A stretch of DNA of 55,639 bases from JALQTD01 sp964390365 (GTDB lineage: Bacteria > Bacteroidota > Bacteroidia > Flavobacteriales_D > Sanyastnellaceae): assembly GCA_964390365.1 (NCBI GenBank), contig CAYMHW010000003.1, positions 1-55,639 of the forward strand, in the 5' to 3' direction. Under the pieces are notes generated by a model that saw only the letters and a list, made by a program, of their open reading frames with translations, was not told the DNA's origin and did not search any database. Made by a program: the position numbers and the translations under genes. This document shows positions 9,147-17,640 of the stretch, in pieces (within the stretch, counting starts at the first letter, position 1; each line of letters opens with the position of its first letter).

Positions 9147-10169
9147 ATGAACCAGGGAAAAACGAGCCGACCGCTGCGATTGGCGGTTGTGGGTGCCACC
9201 GGCATGGTGGGGGAGACGATGTTGAAGGTGCTCGAGGAGCACCAGTTGCCGTTGGCGGATTGGCTGCCTGTGGCGAGTGCTCGAAGCGTGGGCAAACGGC
9301 TGACCGTGCAGGGCATGGAGCGCGAAGTGGTGGGCTTGGAAGCCGCCGTGGAGTGGGCCCCGGATGTGGCGCTGTTCAGCGCGGGCGGGGCGACCTCGTT
9401 GGAGTGGGCGCCGCGGTTTGCGGAGCGCGGAACGACCGTCATTGACAACAGCAGTGCTTGGCGGATGGACCCCTCGTGCCCGCTCGTTGTGCCCGAAGTG
9501 AACGGACACGCCATCGGCGAGGAACACCTCATCATCGGCAACCCCAACTGCACCACGATGCAGCTTGTCATGGCGTTGAAGCCCATCCACGACCGGTGGG
9601 GCATCGAACGCGGCGTGGTCAGCACTTACCAAAGCGTCACCGGCACCGGCGTCGCCGCAGTGGCCCAGCTCGAGGCCGAGCGCGCCGGAAGCGATGAGGT
9701 GGAGCGCGTTTACCCGCATCCGATTGACAAGAACTGCATCCCGCATTGCGACGTGTTCACCGAGAACGGCTACACGAAGGAGGAGATGAAGGTGTGGAAC
9801 GAGACGAAGAAGATCCTCGAGGACCCCAACGTGGCGCTGAGTTGCACCGCGGTTCGGGTGCCCGTCGTGGGCGGCCACAGCGAGTCGGTCTACCTCGAGC
9901 TCGCGCGCGCATACGATTTAGACGAAGTGCGTGCCGCGTTGGAAGCGTTCCCCGGGGTCGTGGTCCAAGACGACCCGGCTCGCAACGCTTATCCGATGCC
10001 CGCTGCTGCGGCGGGTCGCGATGAGGTGTTCGTGGGGCGCTTGCGCCGGGATTTGTCCCATCCGCGGGGGCTGCACCTGTGGATTGTGGCGGATAATTTG
10101 CGCAAAGGGGCGGCCACAAATACGGTCCAAATCGCTGCCCACCTCCACCGCTCCGGGCGCTGGGCTTGA
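9147..10169 (+). CDS. asd: Aspartate-semialdehyde dehydrogenase
   Basis: Reduces aspartyl-4-phosphate to aspartate semialdehyde with NADPH, the branch point to lysine/diaminopimelate, threonine and methionine. The 340 residues fit the family. The N-terminal nucleotide-binding loop is VVGATGMVG (residues 14-22). The catalytic cysteine is Cys135 in GNPNCTT, and the acid/base His244 lies in GGHSESV. TYQSVTGTG near residue 162 is also conserved. The gene diverges from the lamin-tail gene across 97 bases and is followed 45 bases later by a TonB receptor with its own promoter. Confidence 0.97.
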   Translation: MNQGKTSRPLRLAVVGATGMVGETMLKVLEEHQLPLADWLPVASARSVGKRLTVQGMEREVVGLEAAVEWAPDVALFSAGGATSLEWAPRFAERGTTVIDNSSAWRMDPSCPLVVPEVNGHAIGEEHLIIGNPNCTTMQLVMALKPIHDRWGIERGVVSTYQSVTGTGVAAVAQLEAERAGSDEVERVYPHPIDKNCIPHCDVFTENGYTKEEMKVWNETKKILEDPNVALSCTAVRVPVVGGHSESVYLELARAYDLDEVRAALEAFPGVVVQDDPARNAYPMPAAAAGRDEVFVGRLRRDLSHPRGLHLWIVADNLRKGAATNTVQIAAHLHRSGRWA

Positions 10170-10195
10170 TGGTCTGCGCGCGGCGGCTATCTTTC
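10165..10195 (+). promoter_or_regulatory. Candidate promoter for the first TonB receptor gene
   Basis: CTTG at 10165-10168 and TATCTTTC at 10188-10195 are 19 bases apart, matching the Bacteroidota TTTG/TAnnTTTG arrangement. The -33 element overlaps the asd stop codon. The predicted leader before the ATG at 10215 is about 10-15 bases. Confidence 0.5.
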
Positions 10196-10214
10196 GGGCC
10201 GAAAACCGCGCACC

Positions 10215-13064
10215 ATGTTGGCACCTCGCTTCCTCCTCGTTGCTCTGATCGCCTTGGCCTCAACGGCTTGGGGCCAGTCCCTGACCCTGACCGGCCGCTG
10301 CGTGGAGCAGGGCACGAACCAGCCCCTCATCGGCGTGGCGGTGTACGCTCCCGGCACGTCGGCCGGCGCCTTCACCGACCTCGATGGCGCCTTCCAAATG
10401 ACGGTCCGCGGCACCGGTGAACGCGCCATCGAGTTCCAAATGATCGGCTACGCCCAGCAGTCCGTCCGCGTCACCCTCCCCGCATCCGGCTCCGAACGGC
10501 GCGACCTCGGGGAAATCGCATTGACCTCCATGACCATCGGCCTCGAGGAAGCCCAGGTCATCGCGTCCGTCGCCCTCGATCGCGCGACGCCCGTGGCCGT
10601 TTCGACCCTCGATGCGCGCACCATTGAGGAGGTGCAGGGGGACCGCGAACTCGTGGAGACCCTGAACATCACGCCGGGGGTGTACGCGACGAAGGGCGGA
10701 GGCGGATTTGGCGACAGCCGCATCAACATCCGCGGCTTCGACCAGCGGAACGTGGCGGTGCTCATCAACGGGATTCCGGTGAATGACATGGAAAACGGCT
10801 GGGTGTACTGGTCGAATTGGGCGGGACTGGGCGATGCCGTCAGCACGATGCAGGTGCAGCGCGGGTTGGGTGCTTCGAAGCTCGCCATCAATTCGGTGGG
10901 GGGGACGCTGAACATCATCACGAAGGCCACGGATGTGGAGCGCGGGGCGAGTTTGGTCCAAAACCTGACCGACTACGGCCGCTACAAAACCATGCTCAGC
11001 CTCAGCACCGGCGTGATGGACAACGGCTGGGCGGTGAGCGCCGTCGGCAGCCGCACGAGCGGAAACGCCTACGTCGACGCGACCTTCATCGACGCGTGGA
11101 GCTACTTCCTCACCGCCGCGAAGGATTTCGGCGGGCAGCGCCTCGTTTTCACGGCCATCGGCGCGCCCCAAACCCACGGCCAGCGCCGAGGCAACCTGAC
11201 GGTCGAGCGCTTCAACGACTTGCAAGCCCTGGGCTACGAGGCGCACCGCTGGAACGACGATTGGGGCCTGCTCGACGGCGAAGTCCTCAACGCGCGCGTG
11301 AACCGTTACCACAAGCCGCAGGTCGCGATGAACCACTACTGGCAGGTCAGCGAGCGCACCCACCTCGCCACCAGCGCGTACGTGAGCTTCGGTCGGGGAT
11401 GGGGCTCGCGCTACGACGGCACGAGCACGCCGCGCCTGAGCGAAACGCTGACGACGCTGGATGAATTCGGGGATGCGGAAACACGGACGGTGAAGACGAC
11501 GCTCAATTGGGACTACCTCTACCAATCGAACAGCACGAACACCCAACCGGTGACCTACGCGGCGAATCAAATCGCCTACAACGAAGCGGTGGGCGCGTGG
11601 TCGGACACCCTGCACATGGCGGGAGATCCCGTCACGGTGGATGGCCAGCCGGTGGTCGGCGGGCGCACGCGGAGCAGCTTGGAGCGGGCGCACAACGATC
11701 ATTTTTGGACGGGCGTGCTGTCGACGTTGCATTCGGAGCGGAACGAAAAGGTGAGCCTGATCGCGGGCATCGATGCGCGGTTTTACAGCGGCAAGCACTA
11801 CACGACCGTGGACAACCTGCTGGGCGGGGACTTTTATTTGCAGTCGTTCAGCAGCACGGATGGTTACGGCGTGAATCCGGATTATGCGCTGATGGCGCGG
11901 CCGGGGGATGTGGTGGATTACGATGACGTGGGGCGCGTGGGCTACGCGGGTGGATTTGGCCAAATCGAATACAACCACAACGGCCTCTCCGCCTTCGCGG
12001 CCGCGACCCTCAGCTACACCACCTACCGCCGCATCGACCCCTACAAGTACTTCCGTTACGAAGAAACGGGCGTTCAGCCGGTCACCACCATCGACCCGTT
12101 GACCGGCGTCGCCACCACCGCCGATGAATTCGTTTACGGCATCAAAAGCGAGCGCGCAGGCAGCATCGGCTACAACGCGAAGGCGGGCGGCAGCATCGAA
12201 ATCGGTGAGCGCAGCAACGCCTACGTCAACGCGGGCTACTACTCGCGTGCGCCGTTCCTTCCCTACGTCTTCACGAACTTTTCCAACATCCTCACCGCCG
12301 AGCAGCTCACGAACGAGAAGGTCCTCGCAGCCGAACTCGGCTACCGCGTGCGCTTCCGCAAACTCGCCGTCGACCTCAACGCGTACCACACGCAATGGCG
12401 TGACAAGACCATCCTGTCCGCCCCCTTGCTCCGCCCCGACGGCACCGAATACCGCGCCTTCATCCGCGGCCTCACCCAAACCCACGACGGCATCGAGCTC
12501 GAAGTCCGCAGCCAGCCCACCCGCTGGCTCGAGGTCGGCGGCATGGCGTCCTTCGGCAATTGGCGCTGGGAGAACAACGTGGAGGCCGCCATCACGGCGG
12601 AGGAAGGCGGCGCCGTCATCGATTCGCTGTACATCTATTCCGCGGGCTTGAAGGTGAGCGATGCGCCTCAAAGCCAAATCGGATTCCTCGCCAACACCAC
12701 GCTCCCCTCCGGCATCCGCCTCGGCGCCTCCTACGTCTACAACTGGAACCTCTTCGCCCAATTCAACGTCGACTCCGACCGCACGAACCCGGACTACGCG
12801 GGCCTTCAGCCGGTCGAACTGCCGGCCTACGGCTACCTCGACCTTCGCGCCAGCAAGGTCTTCCGGCTCGACGGTTGGAACTGCCGCCTCGGCGTCAACG
12901 TCCAAAACGCCCTCGACAACATCTACATGAACGAGGCCGATGAGACCTTTTTCACTGACCCGTTCACCGGAGACAAGCTCCAGGGCACCGTCGGCAATGG
13001 CCGCCTCGAAGGCTACTGGTCCTACGGCCGCACCATCAGCCTTTCCGTCAAGGTTGAGGTGTGA
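10215..13064 (+). CDS. TonB-dependent outer-membrane receptor (paralogue 1)
   Basis: A 949-residue outer-membrane transporter driven by TonB. The signal peptide is residues 1-20 (ending AWGQ). A carboxypeptidase-D-like regulatory domain follows (about 24-110), starting TGRCVEQGTNQPLIGV. The plug domain (about 120-240) has TPVAVSTLDA, RGFDQRNVAVLINGIPVND and VQRGLGASKLA. The rest is the 22-strand barrel. It is strikingly similar to the receptor at 14609, notably ITPGVYATK then GGGFGDSRI and DMENGWVYWSNW in the plug. No SusD-like partner is adjacent, so the substrate is unknown; a small lipoprotein gene follows by 88 bases. Only the strand in this frame shows receptor motifs; a long antisense frame is a GC artefact. 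Confidence 0.93.
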   Translation: MLAPRFLLVALIALASTAWGQSLTLTGRCVEQGTNQPLIGVAVYAPGTSAGAFTDLDGAFQMTVRGTGERAIEFQMIGYAQQSVRVTLPASGSERRDLGEIALTSMTIGLEEAQVIASVALDRATPVAVSTLDARTIEEVQGDRELVETLNITPGVYATKGGGGFGDSRINIRGFDQRNVAVLINGIPVNDMENGWVYWSNWAGLGDAVSTMQVQRGLGASKLAINSVGGTLNIITKATDVERGASLVQNLTDYGRYKTMLSLSTGVMDNGWAVSAVGSRTSGNAYVDATFIDAWSYFLTAAKDFGGQRLVFTAIGAPQTHGQRRGNLTVERFNDLQALGYEAHRWNDDWGLLDGEVLNARVNRYHKPQVAMNHYWQVSERTHLATSAYVSFGRGWGSRYDGTSTPRLSETLTTLDEFGDAETRTVKTTLNWDYLYQSNSTNTQPVTYAANQIAYNEAVGAWSDTLHMAGDPVTVDGQPVVGGRTRSSLERAHNDHFWTGVLSTLHSERNEKVSLIAGIDARFYSGKHYTTVDNLLGGDFYLQSFSSTDGYGVNPDYALMARPGDVVDYDDVGRVGYAGGFGQIEYNHNGLSAFAAATLSYTTYRRIDPYKYFRYEETGVQPVTTIDPLTGVATTADEFVYGIKSERAGSIGYNAKAGGSIEIGERSNAYVNAGYYSRAPFLPYVFTNFSNILTAEQLTNEKVLAAELGYRVRFRKLAVDLNAYHTQWRDKTILSAPLLRPDGTEYRAFIRGLTQTHDGIELEVRSQPTRWLEVGGMASFGNWRWENNVEAAITAEEGGAVIDSLYIYSAGLKVSDAPQSQIGFLANTTLPSGIRLGASYVYNWNLFAQFNVDSDRTNPDYAGLQPVELPAYGYLDLRASKVFRLDGWNCRLGVNVQNALDNIYMNEADETFFTDPFTGDKLQGTVGNGRLEGYWSYGRTISLSVKVEV

Positions 13065-13152
13065 AATGTTAAAAACACGATGAGAAAACCAAATTAACAA
13101 AGTTGATATAGCCGTTCATTTACCTTGCTCTCGTTCTAAAATTCAATGAAAA

Positions 13153-13599
13153 ATGAGCAAGGTTTTTACTTCGGTTTGGGGGTTGGCGGCAGCGGTTATT
13201 GCGCTGTCTTTGGCTGGTTGCAAGGTGGATGGTTGCACGGATGCCGATGCCGTGAACTACGACCCAACGGCGGACAATTTTGACGGTTCATGCGAATACG
13301 AAGGCCAAATCGTATTGTGGTATGGCCAAGCCGCCAGTGCAGAATTGATTGATTGGCAGAGCGCGAGTTTGAACTTTTACGTGGACGGCCAAATCGTCGG
13401 CTCCACTTCCACAACGCAGTATTGGACGGGGGCTCCCGACTGCGGCGATAACGCGTCGATCACCATCACGAAGGACTTGGGCAAATCCACTTCGCTGGCC
13501 GCTACGTATGAGGTGGTGGACGATTGGGGGGACACGTGGTGGTCCGGGGTGTTGAACTTCCAGGCGAACACGTGTTTGCAATTGGAGCTCACCCTTTGA
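13153..13599 (+). CDS. Small lipoprotein with a GCTD...NYDP..DGSCEY repeat
   Basis: A 148-residue lipoprotein. The lipobox is LSLAGC, so lipidation would occur on Cys22. It is followed at once by one copy of the short cysteine-rich motif GCTDADAVNYDP, closing with DGSCEY. This motif is common in exported Bacteroidota proteins and resembles calcium-binding thrombospondin type 3 repeats. The remaining 100 residues look beta-rich, with a cysteine pair at CGD and NTCLQL, and match no family I recognise. It lies between two TonB receptor genes, so it could be an accessory to one of them, though nothing proves this. The upstream 88 bases are AT-rich, and a good terminator follows. Confidence 0.8.
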   Translation: MSKVFTSVWGLAAAVIALSLAGCKVDGCTDADAVNYDPTADNFDGSCEYEGQIVLWYGQAASAELIDWQSASLNFYVDGQIVGSTSTTQYWTGAPDCGDNASITITKDLGKSTSLAATYEVVDDWGDTWWSGVLNFQANTCLQLELTL

Positions 13600-13621
13600 G
13601 TTCATCAACCTCGAGGAATCA

Positions 13622-13651
13622 AAAAGGCCGCCCCATCGAGGGCGGCCTTTT
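13622..13651. terminator. Bidirectional rho-independent terminator
   Basis: A 12-base perfect stem (AAAAGGCCGCCC / GGGCGGCCTTTT) with a six-base loop. It lies between the lipoprotein stop and the 3' end of the convergent tRNA-Thr gene, and has A and T tracts on both sides, so it can serve both directions. Confidence 0.9.
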
Positions 13652-13658
13652 CGTTTCG

Positions 13659-13734
<76 letters not shown>

Positions 13735-13747
13735 GAAAACCGGACGG

Positions 13748-13755
13748 CAAAGATA
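13748..13755 (-). promoter_or_regulatory. -7 element of the tRNA-Thr promoter
   Basis: On the minus strand, TATCTTTG is a perfect TAnnTTTG match ending 13 bases before the tRNA 5' end. The -33 element is weak; TTG triplets occur but at non-ideal spacing. Confidence 0.55.
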
Positions 13756-13809
13756 CGCAAGATTTCGCCCAAGGGTTTCAACTTTGGCCCGAAAAAATTT
13801 CGCCCCCTG

Positions 13810-14352
13810 TCAGTCCTTGTCAGAAGGATCCATCAGCTGCAGAATGGACTGGGCAATCACCGCCCCTTCGTGGTCCCCCACGAGGTGCAGGTGCTCGAGC
13901 AAACTCGCCACGCGCTGCCGACTTTGGAACAGCTGCCGCGCGAGCGCGTTGATTTGTTCGCGCCGGTGGTCGCGGTCGGTGATTTCGGCAAAGGCTTGCC
14001 GGATGATGCCGAGGAGTTGGTCTTCGTCCCACGGTTTTTCGAGGTACCAGTGGATTTTGCCGTCGTTGAGCGCTTGGCGGACCAAATCCAAATGCCCATA
14101 AGCCGTGATCAAGATGCGCTGCAAATCCGGGAAGTCGCGCAGGGTGCGTTGGAGGAATTCGAGTCCGGTGCCCTCGGGCATGATTTGGTCGGTAATGAGC
14201 AAATCCACGGGCTGATCCGCAAGCACCATCAGCCCTTCGTTCATCGACGCGGCGGTCAGGACTTTCAGGTGCTTCCGGAACGCCGCCCGAAACGCGAACA
14301 AATTCGCCGGCTCATCGTCGACGTACAATACCACGAAATCTTGCAGGGGCAT
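13810..14352 (-). CDS. Stand-alone response regulator (receiver domain plus helical tail)
   Basis: A 180-residue cytoplasmic phosphoreceiver. The acidic pair is in LYVDDEPAN (residues 10-18), the phospho-acceptor Asp in LLITDQIMPEGTG near residue 57, the switch Thr/Ser region in ILITAYGH, and the conserved Lys in LEKPWDEDQL near residue 107. About 55 residues follow the receiver, predicted helical and rich in Arg/Gln/Leu, with no DNA-binding domain recognised. This resembles receivers that act through protein contacts. No histidine kinase is adjacent. It diverges from the second TonB receptor gene across 256 bases and has its own promoter. The start was set at MPLQDF because the longer upstream reading has no domain similarity and would cross the promoter. 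Confidence 0.88.
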   Translation of the reverse strand: MPLQDFVVLYVDDEPANLFAFRAAFRKHLKVLTAASMNEGLMVLADQPVDLLITDQIMPEGTGLEFLQRTLRDFPDLQRILITAYGHLDLVRQALNDGKIHWYLEKPWDEDQLLGIIRQAFAEITDRDHRREQINALARQLFQSRQRVASLLEHLHLVGDHEGAVIAQSILQLMDPSDKD

Positions 14353-14369
14353 TTTGGCCAATTGAAAGT

Positions 14370-14400
14370 CAAAACTAACCCTTCCATTCCCTCGCTGCAA
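14370..14400 (-). promoter_or_regulatory. Promoter for the response regulator
   Basis: On the minus strand, TAGTTTTG at 14377-14370 is a perfect TAnnTTTG element. TTG at 14400-14398 is about 20 bases upstream. The predicted leader is about 12 bases. The rest of the intergenic region up to 14608 holds no clear element for the receptor gene. Confidence 0.55.
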
Positions 14401-14608
14401 TGTTAAGGGAATGTGAAATTTTAGGCGAAGGGCGGGTTCAACAGGACGAAGTGGTCCCGTTTGAACCCGTTGTGGATTCGCGGGTTTTGCCAATTTTCGC
14501 AAAAGTAACGTCCGGACGCCTGTGTGGAAGCGTGACTTGAGTCGGTTCGAATTGGGAGGAAAAAAGGGAATTTCGCAGCCGAAAACTAACCCCTCAACAC
14601 AGTTGAAC

Positions 14609-17374
14609 ATGTCTCAAATGTTTCGATTCGCCCTCCTGGGCCTTTTCTGTGCGTTGACCTCCGTGTCGATGGCGCAGATTGTCGGTAAGGTGACGGATGC
14701 CTCCACCGGAGGTGCGCTTCCGGGTGCAACCGTCATGGTCGAAGGTGCCACCTCAGGCGTTGCTGCTGCTGCGGATGGTACGTTCTCGTTGAACGCCCAA
14801 CCCACTGGCAACATCACCGTATCCTTCATCGGATACGAAACGGCCCTGCTCGCTGCGAAGGCGAACATGGGGGTCATTTCATTGGAGCCGACGGCGCTCG
14901 GTTTGGCCGCTGCAACCATCATCACGAACGTGGTGGACGTGGCGAAGGAGCGCGAAACCCCGGTAGCGGTTTCGACGATTTCTCCCGCTGAAATCGCGCT
15001 GAAGGTGGGTAACCAAGAGTTCCCGGAAATCATGAACCGCACGCCCGGCGTTTACGCCACGAAGCAGGGCGGTGGATACGGAGACTCGCGCATCTCGTTG
15101 CGCGGTTTTGACCAGCGCAACACGTCGTTCCTCATCAACGGCCAGCCGGTCAACGACATGGAGAACGGTTGGGTGTACTGGTCGAACTGGCAGGGGTTGA
15201 CGGACGTGGCTTCCGGCATCCAAATCCAGCGCGGCCTCGGAGCTTCTCGCCTCGCAGTCCCTTCCGTGGGCGGTACGGTCTCCATCTTCACGAAGGCCGC
15301 CCAAATGGAGCGCGGCGGTTCCATTTCCGAAACCATCGGTAACGACGGCTACATGAAGACGTCGGTGAGCTACAGCTCGGGCAAGAACGAGAACGGCTGG
15401 GCCTCTTCGTTCCTCCTCAGCCAGTGGTCAGGCGACGGCTACGTCTACGGCACGGCCGGTGCAGGCACGACCTACTTCGGTGCCATCGGCTACCAGCCCG
15501 ACGGATCGAAGCACGCGTTGAACTTGTCGTTCTTGGGCGCAGGCCAATGGCACCACCAGCGCGACGCGTGGGTGTCCATCCGCGACTACGAGAACTTCGG
15601 TGAAGAAGGCATCGACCGCCGCTGGAACACCGACGCCGGTTTCATGACCATCGACGGGGAGAAGACGGAGTACAACATGCGCCGCAACTTCTACAACAAG
15701 CCGCTCGCGACGTTCAACTGGGATTGGACGATCACCGAAAACTTGACGTTGAACACGTCGGTCTACGGTTCAGCAGGTCGCGGTGGTGGCACGGGCCCCC
15801 GCGGTCAGTACTTCCGCAACGGTGCCATCAACAACCACCCGTACAATGCGGATTTGACGGAGCACTACCTCGAGGACAGCCTCGGTTCGCGTGACGCAGA
15901 CGGCTTCATCGACTTCGATGCGGTGGTGGCAGCGAACATTGCTACGACCACGGGCTACGGCACCACCGATTCGTTGACGTCGAGCGCATTCTACGGCCAG
16001 CTCATCGGTTCGAACGGCTACAACGGTGAGGACGTGAACCGCGCCGTGGAAGTGCGCCGCGCTTCGATGAACTCGCACGACTGGGTCGGCGTGATCTCGA
16101 ACTTGGAGTACAACAAGGACAACTTGCGGGCATCGGTTGGTTTGGACCTCCGCAACTACAAGGGCTACCACTACCGCGCCTTGAACGACCTGATGGGCCT
16201 CGATGGCTACTACTCGACGGGCAACCAGAACAGCATGGGCCAAGTGCTCAACACGACCATCGACGCCGATCCCTTCCGCAACACGGGCTTGAACGGTCCG
16301 AAGATGGACTACTACAACGTGGGTGTGGTGAAGTGGGCCGGTTTCAACGGACTCGTGGAGTACAACAACCAAGACGATTTGACGGCGGTGGTCCAAGCGG
16401 GTTTCTCCCTCCAGTCGTACCAGCGCGAGGACTACTTCGACCAGCCGAACCTGCCCATCTCTGACGTGGCCACCATCAACGGCGGCTACATCAAGGGCGG
16501 TGCGAACTACAACATGAGCGAAGCTTCGAACGTCTTCTTCAACGCGGGCTTGATCTCGCGTCAGCCGAACTTCGACGCCGTGTTCCCGAACTACGCGAAC
16601 GTGGTGAACGAGGATTTGGAGAACGAGCAAATCACGTCCTTCGAAATCGGCTACGGCTACCGCAGCGAGAACTTGACGGTCAACGTGAACGCGTACGCTA
16701 CGACGTGGGGCAACCGCTTCGTCACCCAGTCGGTGGACGTGGCAGTGAACGACTCGACGATGCAGGAAGGAATCGCGCAGTTCCGCGACGTGGACGTTCA
16801 GCACAACGGCATTGAAATCGAGGCGAACTACTACCCGATGAACGGCTTGAAAGTGACGGGTATGCTGTCGCTCGGCGATTGGACGTACACGAAGAACTTC
16901 GATGCGACCATCTTCGACGAGAACCAAAACGAGCTGGGCACGGCGACCTTGTACACCGAAGGTGCGAAGGTGGGTGACGCGGCTCAGTTGACCGGTTTCT
17001 TGGGTGTGGATTACCGCATCAACCGCACATTCAACGCCGACTTGACGGCGCGCTACGTGGACGGCTTGTACGCTGATTACTCCATTAACGGAGACTTCTT
17101 GAATCCGGACAACGCGGGTGCGTTGCAGTTGCCTTCGTACGCACTGGTCGACTTGGGCTTGACCTCGCGTTTCGACTTCCTCGGAACCAACGCCAGCTTC
17201 CGCGTGAACGTGAACAACTTGTTCGACACGGTGTACATCGCGGAGTCGAACACGAACATCCACGCCGCGGAGGATGCGCCGGCTGAGGAGTTGTGGAACG
17301 GCATTGACAAGCGCAACTTCGTGTGGTTCGGTTTCGGCCGCACGTGGAACGCGACCTTGAAGATCAACTTCTGA
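14609..17374 (+). CDS. TonB-dependent outer-membrane receptor (paralogue 2)
   Basis: A 921-residue outer-membrane receptor. The signal peptide is residues 1-22 (ending SMAQ). A carboxypeptidase-D-like domain follows, containing GKVTDASTGGALPGATV. The plug has TPGVYATKQGGGYGDSRI, GFDQRNTSFLINGQPVND and IQRGLGASRLA, nearly the same order of words as the receptor at 10215. The barrel ends with LKINF, the usual terminal aromatic strand. Codon choice is unusually uniform (AAC, TTC, TAC, GGT or GGC, TTG), unlike neighbours, which suggests high expression. The start ATG at 14609 gives a clean signal peptide; an upstream in-frame reading adds 29 charged residues and is unlikely. A strong terminator follows. 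Confidence 0.94.
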   Translation: MSQMFRFALLGLFCALTSVSMAQIVGKVTDASTGGALPGATVMVEGATSGVAAAADGTFSLNAQPTGNITVSFIGYETALLAAKANMGVISLEPTALGLAAATIITNVVDVAKERETPVAVSTISPAEIALKVGNQEFPEIMNRTPGVYATKQGGGYGDSRISLRGFDQRNTSFLINGQPVNDMENGWVYWSNWQGLTDVASGIQIQRGLGASRLAVPSVGGTVSIFTKAAQMERGGSISETIGNDGYMKTSVSYSSGKNENGWASSFLLSQWSGDGYVYGTAGAGTTYFGAIGYQPDGSKHALNLSFLGAGQWHHQRDAWVSIRDYENFGEEGIDRRWNTDAGFMTIDGEKTEYNMRRNFYNKPLATFNWDWTITENLTLNTSVYGSAGRGGGTGPRGQYFRNGAINNHPYNADLTEHYLEDSLGSRDADGFIDFDAVVAANIATTTGYGTTDSLTSSAFYGQLIGSNGYNGEDVNRAVEVRRASMNSHDWVGVISNLEYNKDNLRASVGLDLRNYKGYHYRALNDLMGLDGYYSTGNQNSMGQVLNTTIDADPFRNTGLNGPKMDYYNVGVVKWAGFNGLVEYNNQDDLTAVVQAGFSLQSYQREDYFDQPNLPISDVATINGGYIKGGANYNMSEASNVFFNAGLISRQPNFDAVFPNYANVVNEDLENEQITSFEIGYGYRSENLTVNVNAYATTWGNRFVTQSVDVAVNDSTMQEGIAQFRDVDVQHNGIEIEANYYPMNGLKVTGMLSLGDWTYTKNFDATIFDENQNELGTATLYTEGAKVGDAAQLTGFLGVDYRINRTFNADLTARYVDGLYADYSINGDFLNPDNAGALQLPSYALVDLGLTSRFDFLGTNASFRVNVNNLFDTVYIAESNTNIHAAEDAPAEELWNGIDKRNFVWFGFGRTWNATLKINF

Positions 17375-17395
17375 TCTGCGGACAACGCTTTGCGA

Positions 17396-17427
17396 AAGGG
17401 GACCCGGTGAGGGTCCCCTTTTTTTTG
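17396..17427 (+). terminator. Rho-independent terminator of the second TonB receptor
   Basis: A perfect ten-base stem (AAGGGGACCC / GGGTCCCCTT) with a GGTGA loop and a run of T's, beginning 22 bases after the stop codon. Confidence 0.93.
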
Positions 17428-17549
17428 CTCCGCTGTGATTGCAATCCCCACTTTCGAGGGATCCGTTGAGCGGGGGCGGGGGGAGGGGCCGAATCCGCCG
17501 CATAAGCGCCCGCCTTTTGCACGAAGTGGGGATTTCAATTCCAGCGGAG
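17428..17549. repeat. 122-base element with 28-base imperfect inverted ends
   Basis: The left arm 17428-17456 and the right arm 17522-17549 pair with about three mismatches and one extra base. Shared blocks are CTCCGCTG, ATTG and AATCCCCACT. The 65-base middle is G-rich at its start and C-rich later, and contains no open frame of note. It lies between two terminators in a gene-free gap. It could be a small non-autonomous mobile element or a structured RNA; no target-site duplication is obvious. Confidence 0.6.
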
Positions 17550-17593
17550 GTCATCGCCACCTCGGCAAAGGGGCCGATTCAGTGAATCGCACG

Positions 17594-17625
17594 AAAAAAG
17601 GGCGGCCAAACGGCCGCCCTTTTTT
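17594..17625 (-). terminator. Rho-independent terminator of metG
   Basis: An eight-base GC stem (GGGCGGCC / GGCCGCCC) with an AAAC loop, flanked by six A's and six T's. It begins 15 bases beyond the metG stop and could act in both directions. Confidence 0.9.
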
Positions 17626-17640
17626 CATACGCGTGCACGC

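Noticed and set aside
10260..13100. A 946-residue open frame antisense to the first TonB receptor
   Set aside because: It has no domain similarity, shows repetitive His/Arg/Val/Asp composition from reverse-complemented codons, and covers a gene with clear receptor motifs. High GC lengthens such shadows.
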